Shown: piece after piece, positions 1-4,328 of the stretch
How positions within the stretch are numbered: position 1 is the stretch's first letter
Layout: every line of letters starts with the position of its first letter
Origin: Methanomicrobiaceae archaeon UBA436
Lineage (GTDB): Archaea > Halobacteriota > Methanomicrobia > Methanomicrobiales > Methanoculleaceae
Direction of reading: 5' to 3'
Length of the DNA: 5,318 nucleotides
Assembly (NCBI GenBank): GCA_002497965.1
Contig: DAFR01000135.1
Coordinates: 6,433 to 11,750, forward strand
Made by a program: the position numbers and the translations under genes
The notes under the pieces: model-generated
Told to the model about the DNA's origin: nothing
Databases searched by the model: none
What the model saw: only the letters and a program-made list of their open reading frames with translations

Positions 1-280
1 GGGGTGTTTCCAGCGAGAGAGGTTTCCGGTGACACGCAGGCGACAGGGGCGGGGGATATTCCATCCCCATCCCCGGCGAGCCCCTCCCCCCGCCGGGGCG
101 ATTCGCCATAGACGCACCGCGAGGGAGGAGGCAACCTTTCTGCCGCCAGTTGTGAACACCCTGCCGAGATCCTGTTTCCACCCCGTGCACGGCTATCCCG
201 GGCAATCGCCCCTCACTGCCCGCCCCCGGATGATGGCGGTGGTCAGCCGCAAAAAACGTTCACCGCGGTGGTGGTTCGGT
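1..280. other. Non-coding left flank, no gene supported
   Basis: I see no convincing gene here. The open frames are short, rich in Pro, Arg and Ser from C-runs, and lack a ribosome binding site or a recognisable domain. One frame is open from the left edge to a TAG at 109-111, and one minus-strand frame runs off the left edge from an ATG at 107-109. Neither has support. The stretch does hold GC-rich hairpins (51-107), a 10-base perfect palindrome (261-270) and an A-run (251-256) that would be a T-run on the minus strand. Confidence 0.5.
52..107. repeat. Three consecutive GC-rich inverted repeats
   Basis: Three short hairpins follow each other. GGGGAT (52-57) pairs with ATCCCC (63-68) over a 5-base loop. 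CCCCGGCG (71-78) pairs perfectly with CGCCGGGG (91-98) over a 12-base loop. GGCG (97-100) can pair with CGCC (104-107), competing with the last two bases of the second stem. The 8-bp all-GC stem is strong. There is no T-run after it on the plus strand, so a classic terminator is not supported. It may be the 3' region of an upstream transcript or part of a structured RNA. Confidence 0.5.
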
Positions 281-305
281 GGCGTCAAACTGGTTTGATG
301 GGCTC

Positions 306-327
306 AACCCTCTTTCCGTGGAGGGTT
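306..327. repeat. 7-bp hairpin
   Basis: AACCCTC (306-312) and GAGGGTT (321-327) are perfect inverted repeats around an 8-base loop. A second small inverted repeat, TCAAA/TTTGA with a CTGG loop (285-298), lies just before it on the plus strand. The pair resembles the end structures of small mobile elements but also fits a structured RNA. Confidence 0.45.
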
Positions 328-354
328 CGTCAGGGGAGTTTCCATCGGGGAGCC

Positions 355-450
355 TCAAATTTCCAGTCCCGAGGTATCGTGCTGCCTGGATGGTGTCCCT
401 AGCAGAACCCCTGGTGCTTCCTGCACCACCGCTCGCTCACTTCCCGGTGG
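355..450 (-). pseudogene. Possible decayed tnpB 3' end (IS200/IS605-type)
   Basis: Read on the minus strand, this stretch encodes a peptide with a Ser-Glu-Arg-Ala-Val-Val-Gln-Glu-Ala-Pro run and a TGA stop at 355-357. Many archaeal TnpB proteins have short C-terminal tails with a (K/V)QEAP-like segment, and I recall this resemblance from the family rather than from an alignment. The Cys-x2-Cys zinc finger and the RuvC-like residues that would identify TnpB are absent, so at best this is a 3' remnant. About 30 bases past the stop on the same strand is a 7-bp hairpin (327 down to 306), which could be a right-end or omega-RNA-like structure. It may equally be chance coding in a structured non-coding region. 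Confidence 0.2.
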
Positions 451-520
451 GCAAGGCAAGTGTGTGTGGCGATCTATAGACCCCGGCCAGAAGGCGGGGG
501 GTGGTTCACTTTGCCACGGC

Positions 521-573
521 AGGATTGTGGTGACGATCCTCACCGGGAGGTTTTACTGAGTTTTTCTCCTTTT
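521..573 (+). terminator. Putative hairpin plus T-tract terminator
   Basis: AGGATTG (521-527) pairs with CGATCCT (534-540), with one G-T wobble and a 6-base loop. An overlapping stem, CCTC with GAGG (538-541 and 547-550), sits directly against TTTT (551-554). Further T-tracts follow at 561-565 and 570-573. Archaeal RNA polymerase stops at T-rich tracts, so a plus-strand transcript arriving from the left would probably end here. That would insulate the operon promoter at about 625 and implies some upstream transcript, although no upstream gene is visible. Confidence 0.4.
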
Positions 574-614
574 CTGGTCACCGCCATTTCGTTTGCTCCC
601 TCCCTCATGGGGCC

Positions 615-650
615 TGGCGGTTTTCAATATTATTATCTGTTAAAACGCCA
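615..650. repeat. Inverted repeat enclosing the promoter
   Basis: TGGCG (615-619), a bulged G (620) and TTTT (621-624) are mirrored by AAAA (642-645) and CGCCA (646-650). That gives nine matched pairs with one bulge around a 17-base AT-rich centre that contains the likely TATA element. A symmetric arrangement around an archaeal TATA box would suit a dimeric repressor or activator. It could also be an end structure left by a mobile element. Confidence 0.4.
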
Positions 651-662
651 CAAATTATCACA
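625..662 (+). promoter_or_regulatory. Putative archaeal promoter, near-leaderless start
   Basis: The segment CAATATTATTATC (625-637) is the most AT-rich stretch in an otherwise GC-rich window and fits a TATA-like element. With the usual spacing of about 25-27 bases from element centre to start site, transcription would begin near 655-660, only a few bases before the ATG at 663. No purine-rich ribosome binding site lies between them. The mRNA is therefore probably leaderless or nearly so, whereas the internal operon genes have Shine-Dalgarno-like sequences. The exact TATA register is uncertain. Confidence 0.5.
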
Positions 663-929
663 ATGGTGGGTGCGAAGAAGTACCATGCAGCGGCCGTGCT
701 TGCGGTATGGCTCCTAATTGTCACCTTCTTCATGATCCTCAACCGGACGCTCGACCTTGAGGTATTCTTCGTACTCTCGCTCATAGGCCTCCTGGTCGTT
801 GCCGTCCTGATCGACGGCGCCTTCTCGCGGCCGCGCTACATGCGCTACCTCGGCTACGTTATCATCGTGGAAGTTGCCATCTTCGCCTACATCGTCGCAG
901 AGAAAATCCTGGAGATCATTGCTGCATGA
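663..929 (+). CDS. Small three-helix membrane protein, first gene of operon
   Basis: An 88-residue protein of unknown function that I do not recognise as a named family. It has three clear hydrophobic segments at about residues 8-26, 32-50 and 61-79. A basic N-terminus (K5, K6), an Asn-Arg-Thr sequon (N27) in the first loop and a positive loop (R56, R58, R61) before the third segment are also visible. The ATG at 663 is chosen because it sits just downstream of the AT-rich promoter and retains the basic N-terminus. A second ATG at 684 would cut into the first helix. The stop overlaps the next start as ATGA, so translation is coupled to the DUF4129 gene. By position it is probably a membrane subunit or accessory factor of the MoxR/DUF58 cluster; this is inference only. 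Confidence 0.8.
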   Translation: MVGAKKYHAAAVLAVWLLIVTFFMILNRTLDLEVFFVLSLIGLLVVAVLIDGAFSRPRYMRYLGYVIIVEVAIFAYIVAEKILEIIAA

Positions 930-2545
930 GACCCCGGACGTCCCATATCATCCTCGTGGCCGCAGCCGTTCTGCTCACCCTCCTCCTTGCCGGAGAAGCG
1001 GTTGACCCTGTTCTCTATGCGGCTGAGAATATCTCGACCGCCGCCCACGCCGACCCTTCGACCATCGAGAAGCGCTCTCCGGGAGATGCTGCATCCGTTA
1101 TGCCCCTGATGGATGAGCTCCTGGGCCATACGGGGACGCTCGCCCTCACGATCAAGATCAAAGACTATGAGAGCGCCCAACGCGACCTCGCCCGATACTC
1201 CGAACTCACCAGCCAGTTTGACCGGCTTGTCGTCACGCTCGACCTCTCAGAGACCGATATCGCCGAGTTCCAGAAGAACAACAGGCAGAACCAGGAGGCC
1301 ATGGCGGCGCTCCTGAACGACAGCCAGCGTCTTGACGAACTTCAAAGCCTCGAGATCGAGGTCCTGGACGGCGACCAGAGGATGGCGGTCGTCTACGAAG
1401 GCGAGGCCCTGCGGCAGAAGATGAAAGAGACCTACACCGCCTACGCCAAGCGTGAGCCCGAGACGACCAGGATCGCCACGCATTACGGCGCCAACGCCAC
1501 CCCCTACCAGGAGAGCGTTGAGGTCCTTGCAGAGGTTGTCGGCGCCGCGGAAGAGTGGCAGGTGGAATGGCAGGATGGGAACGGGACTTCTGCAGGCGGT
1601 TCCGGCGGGGTTGCCCCCCGTTCTCCCCTCAACATCACCGTCACACCCCGAGAGGGGCGTTACGGCGAGAACCTCACCATCGGCGGGAGATACGTGGACG
1701 GTGTTCCCGGAACTCCTCTCACGATCTACGTCGACAGCAGGATCGCCGGAAACACCACCCTCGATGAGAACGCCGCCTACGCCTATCCCTACAGGATCGG
1801 TCGTATCCTGGCAGGGCCGCACCTGGTCTACGCCACCGCCGGCGTTATCTTCTCCGAGGTCGCGACATTCGATGTCCTGCCTGCAGAGACGAATATCAGC
1901 CTCGCCATCGCGGAGGTGAACCGGACGGCCGTTGCCTGCACCGGAAACCTCACAACGGAGGATGGCCGGGCTGTCCTGAATGCCCCCGTCCTCCTCCGGC
2001 TGGACGGCGAGACGCTCATCAGCACACAGACTGACGGCAACGGCACCTACGCAAGAACGCTCATACTTACCGGCGGGGAGCACACCGTCCGGGCGGAGTT
2101 CAACGCCGCAGGCTATCCTTTGAACTCCTCAAAGAGCGGGGTTGTGACCATCCAGGTTCGGGGCGAGGGGCTCTCGCCGTTTCCCTTCATCGCCGCCATC
2201 GCCGCCGCACTCGGTGCCGGGTGGTACATCCGGCGAAGGGGCCTGCCTCCGGAGCCTCCTGTCCCGGAAGAGCCCGATATCGAACCGCCGCCGGAAATCG
2301 CAGAAACGGGTCCGTCGGTGGAGATCGAAGGTCTCCCGCCGCGGGATGCCGCAACCATCCTCTTTCGGGCGCTCCGTGAGAGGCTCGGCATCCCTGCCAC
2401 AAAGACGCCGCGGGAGTGCGCCAGGCTCGCCCCCGATCATGTCGCGTTCTTCGAACGCTACGAACGGATCCGTTACGCCGGGGAGACCCCCACGGATGAA
2501 GAACTCCGTGCGATGGAGCAGGAGGCGCTCGAGAGGGATGATTGA
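926..2545 (+). CDS. Surface protein: helical stalk, two Ig-like domains, DUF4129-type tail
   Basis: A 539-residue, single-anchor membrane protein. Residues 1-24 form a signal peptide or signal anchor. Residues about 60-215 are charged and helix-rich, probably a coiled-coil stalk, followed by a Gly/Ser linker (219-228). Two beta-sandwich, Ig-like repeats follow at about 234-318 and 320-411. A membrane helix lies at about 418-435 with a stop-transfer Arg triplet (436-438). A Pro/Glu-rich linker leads to a C-terminal helical domain (about 470-535) with the TPRE (494-497) and RYERIRYAGE (511-520) signatures typical of DUF4129 tails. Twelve N-x-S/T sequons all lie before the membrane helix, supporting an outside N-terminus and a cytoplasmic tail. 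GGAG at 911-914 serves the ATG at 926. DUF4129 proteins commonly accompany MoxR and DUF58 genes; the molecular role is unknown. The DUF assignment is from motif memory. Confidence 0.85.
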   Translation: MRPRTSHIILVAAAVLLTLLLAGEAVDPVLYAAENISTAAHADPSTIEKRSPGDAASVMPLMDELLGHTGTLALTIKIKDYESAQRDLARYSELTSQFDRLVVTLDLSETDIAEFQKNNRQNQEAMAALLNDSQRLDELQSLEIEVLDGDQRMAVVYEGEALRQKMKETYTAYAKREPETTRIATHYGANATPYQESVEVLAEVVGAAEEWQVEWQDGNGTSAGGSGGVAPRSPLNITVTPREGRYGENLTIGGRYVDGVPGTPLTIYVDSRIAGNTTLDENAAYAYPYRIGRILAGPHLVYATAGVIFSEVATFDVLPAETNISLAIAEVNRTAVACTGNLTTEDGRAVLNAPVLLRLDGETLISTQTDGNGTYARTLILTGGEHTVRAEFNAAGYPLNSSKSGVVTIQVRGEGLSPFPFIAAIAAALGAGWYIRRRGLPPEPPVPEEPDIEPPPEIAETGPSVEIEGLPPRDAATILFRALRERLGIPATKTPRECARLAPDHVAFFERYERIRYAGETPTDEELRAMEQEALERDD

Positions 2546-3354
2546 TGCAGCGTGAGACGCGGGTGGTCCTCCTGGTCCTGCTCCTGGCCGGCGGCGCACT
2601 CTACCTTCACACAACCACCACCACCGAGGAGTTCAGCCGGCATAACATCGGCTGGAACGGCACATCCAGTCTCCCCGCGGAGGAGGTCCGCGACCTCGCG
2701 CGCCTCGACCCGGGTTCAACCCTCCTTCTCCTGGCGCCCGACCGGCCCTTCACACCTGAAGAGGTCGGTTACCTGCGGGCGTTCCTGGATGGCGGTGGCC
2801 GCGTCATCATCGCCGACGAGGAAGGGGCTGCAAACCCTCTACTTGCCGACCTGGGAAGCGAGATCCGCGTCCGGCCCGGGAATCTATCTAGCCTTGAGCG
2901 CGACTATGCCCATCCCGGTCTGTTCAGGGGCTATGTCGTCGGGAACGACACCCTCTTTGCCGGTGTCGAGACCGTCCTCCTCAATCGCCCTGCGGAGGTC
3001 GAGGGTGGCGAACCACTCATAGAGACATCTGTCCTCACCTGGGATGACGTCGATGGTGATGGCCGCGTTGGTGAGGGCGAGACCTTCGGGCGGAGTGTTG
3101 TATGCGCCAGGGAGGGTAACCTCATAGTCATCGGCGATGCAAGCTTGTTTATCAATGCCATGCTCCCCGAGAACCCGAAGTTTATAGAGAATCTCCAGCC
3201 GGTCCAGATCGACGCCGTCCACAGCAGGATCGGCAGCAGAAACCCGATCATCAACACCCTGACCTGGATAGCGGAGAGACCGCCGGCCGTGGCCGCCATA
3301 GCAGCTCTTGCCATCCTGCCGGTTGCCTGGCGGTTTGGGAGGAAGAGAGAATGA
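2545..3354 (+). CDS. DUF4350-type membrane-anchored protein with EF-hand-like loop
   Basis: A 269-residue protein anchored at both ends: hydrophobic segments lie at about residues 7-20 and 248-263, and the last residues are basic (RFGRKRE). The part between them resembles DUF4350. That fold is related to class I glutamine amidotransferases and is seen here as LLLLAPDRPF, then FLDGGGRVIIADEEG (80-94), and a later GNLIVIGDASLFIN (191-204). No catalytic Cys is evident in the usual place, so a binding role is more likely than catalysis. Residues 168-179 match a calcium-binding EF-hand loop. Three sequons (N38, N113, N134) fit an extracytoplasmic location. I chose the ATG at 2545, which shares its A with the preceding TGA (TGATG) and lies 8 bases after GAGAGG (2531-2536). 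An in-frame TTG at 2542 would add one residue. Thr residues 23-27 form a short run after the first helix. Confidence 0.8.
   Translation: MQRETRVVLLVLLLAGGALYLHTTTTTEEFSRHNIGWNGTSSLPAEEVRDLARLDPGSTLLLLAPDRPFTPEEVGYLRAFLDGGGRVIIADEEGAANPLLADLGSEIRVRPGNLSSLERDYAHPGLFRGYVVGNDTLFAGVETVLLNRPAEVEGGEPLIETSVLTWDDVDGDGRVGEGETFGRSVVCAREGNLIVIGDASLFINAMLPENPKFIENLQPVQIDAVHSRIGSRNPIINTLTWIAERPPAVAAIAALAILPVAWRFGRKRE
3337..3342 (+). promoter_or_regulatory. Ribosome binding site of the MoxR gene
   Basis: GGGAGG lies 8 bases before the ATG at 3351, inside the end of the upstream gene. It fixes the MoxR start and shows that this gene can initiate independently despite the ATGA overlap. Confidence 0.7.
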
Positions 3355-4325
3355 AGAAGAACAACCTGACAGAACGCATAGAGACGATTGCAAACACCTA
3401 CAGAACCATCGATGAGACCACCCGGGAGATGGTGGTCGGGAACCACCACCTCATCAGGGCGATCTTTGTCACGATGATCAGCGGCGGCCACCTCCTGATC
3501 GAGGGCACTCCGGGGACGGCGAAGACCACCATCTGCAAGACCATCGCGCGGTTGATAAACTACGATTTCAAGCGCATACAGGGCGCGGTGGATATCCAGC
3601 CGGCAGACATCATCGGTGTACGGGTCTACGACCGGAACAAGAGCGAGTTCATCCTCCAGAAAGGCCCGATCTTTACAGACTTCCTTATGGTCGATGAGAT
3701 GAACCGCCTCACCCCGAAGACCCAGAGCGCGCTCCTCGAGGCTATGAGCGAGGGTCAGGCGACGATCGACGGTGAGACACACCTACTCCCCACCCAATTC
3801 TTTGTCATCGCAACCCAGAACCCTCACGAGGCGGAGGGGACGTTCCCCCTGATCGAGGCGCAGCGCGACCGGTTTATGTTCAGCGCCGTCCTGACGCACC
3901 TCGATGCGGAGAACGAGCTTGAGGTCATACGCCGGGAGCAGGCAGGGGAACTGGACTGGGGGATCTACCACGACCGGATCAGACCGGTTCTCGGCCCCAA
4001 GGAGGTGGCGGAGATGGCTGCAACCGTGCGGCAGATCCGGATCGATGAGTCGGTCATGGCCTACATACGCGACCTTGTCACCGCCACACGGCTGCACAGC
4101 GATATCCGGCTCGGCGCAAGTTCCCGGGCCTCGATCGCCTTTGTCCGGGGGTCAAGGGTCCTGGCTGCGTTAAACGGCCGGGATTATGTCATCCCGGACG
4201 ATGTCAGGGAACTCGCCCACCCGGTCTTCAGGCACCGCCTCCTCCTCACCCGTGAGGCGACGATCACCGGCCTGGCGGTGGACGCGGTCATCGACGAGAT
4301 CCTGGATAGCGTCGAGGTGTCCTGA
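3351..4325 (+). CDS. MoxR-family AAA+ ATPase
   Basis: A complete 324-residue MoxR ATPase, the normal length for the family. Visible elements are Walker A GTPGTAKTT (52-60, K58, with Ala where most AAA+ proteins have Gly, as is usual in MoxR), Walker B FLMVDE (111-116, D115 and E116), and the MoxR signature NRLTPKTQSALLEAMSEG (118-135). Sensor 1 is in ATQNP (154-158, N157), the arginine-finger region is EAQRDRF (169-175), and sensor 2 is LGASSRA (254-260, R259). MoxR proteins act as chaperone-like oligomeric ATPases that usually work with VWA-type or DUF58 partners to assemble or activate complexes. All ATPase residues appear intact. The protein is soluble and presumably cytoplasmic. Three bases separate its stop from the DUF58 gene. 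The arginine-finger segment departs from the common PLPEAQLDRF form, reading PLIEAQRDRF. Confidence 0.97.
   Translation: MKKNNLTERIETIANTYRTIDETTREMVVGNHHLIRAIFVTMISGGHLLIEGTPGTAKTTICKTIARLINYDFKRIQGAVDIQPADIIGVRVYDRNKSEFILQKGPIFTDFLMVDEMNRLTPKTQSALLEAMSEGQATIDGETHLLPTQFFVIATQNPHEAEGTFPLIEAQRDRFMFSAVLTHLDAENELEVIRREQAGELDWGIYHDRIRPVLGPKEVAEMAATVRQIRIDESVMAYIRDLVTATRLHSDIRLGASSRASIAFVRGSRVLAALNGRDYVIPDDVRELAHPVFRHRLLLTREATITGLAVDAVIDEILDSVEVS
4314..4319 (+). promoter_or_regulatory. Ribosome binding site of the DUF58 gene
   Basis: GAGGTG, an exact part of the archaeal anti-16S consensus, lies 9 bases before the ATG at 4329, within the last codons of the MoxR gene. It supports that ATG as the start. 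Confidence 0.7.
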
Positions 4326-4328
4326 GGC

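Larger units (their letters stand above)
286..550. other. Inverted-repeat-dense region, possible structured RNA
   Basis: This gene-free stretch contains an unusual number of possible stems. AACCCTC (306-312) pairs with GAGGGTT (321-327). CAGGGG (331-336) pairs with CCCCTG (408-413), enclosing CCATC (342-346) with GATGG (389-393), which encloses CCTC (353-356) with GAGG (371-374). TGGTGC (412-417) pairs with GCACCA (423-428). CCCC (481-484) and GCC (486-488) pair with GGC (493-495) and GGGG (496-499), capped by an AGAA loop. Several of these exclude one another, so they are not one fixed fold. I could not match it to archaeal SRP RNA or RNase P RNA by their conserved motifs. Strand is uncertain: the terminator-like end at 521-573 favours plus, the possible tnpB tail favours minus. 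Confidence 0.3.

Noticed and set aside
1..111. Frames open at the left edge: a plus-strand frame ending at TAG 109-111 and a minus-strand frame starting at 107-109
   Set aside because: Both are about 36 codons, low complexity, and without recognisable motif or start signal. They could only be judged with sequence further left.
251..270. Minus-strand T-run (251-256) next to the palindrome CACCGCGGTG (261-270) as a terminator
   Set aside because: The palindrome can form only three pairs plus a four-base loop. Without an established minus-strand transcript it is not convincing.
29..298. An 89-codon plus-strand frame in the left flank
   Set aside because: The product is Arg/Pro-rich from GC-rich low-complexity DNA, has no ribosome binding site or domain, and overlaps hairpins.
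286..550. Archaeal SRP RNA or RNase P RNA gene
   Set aside because: The GGAAG-type helix 8 with AGCAG of SRP RNA and the GGAGGAA(A)GTCC and related motifs of RNase P RNA were not found in a workable arrangement on either strand.
1247..2083. Long minus-strand open frame of 278 codons inside the DUF4129 gene
   Set aside because: It is an antisense shadow produced by high GC at third codon positions. The plus frame has a signal peptide, domain structure and coupled neighbours.
2542..2544. TTG as the start codon of the DUF4350 gene
   Set aside because: The next codon is ATG (2545) in a TGATG stop-start overlap with good spacing from GAGAGG, which is the more usual arrangement.
2931..3782. Minus-strand open frame of 283 codons across the DUF4350/MoxR junction
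   Set aside because: It is antisense to two confident genes, one with all MoxR motifs, and its product shows no recognisable domain.
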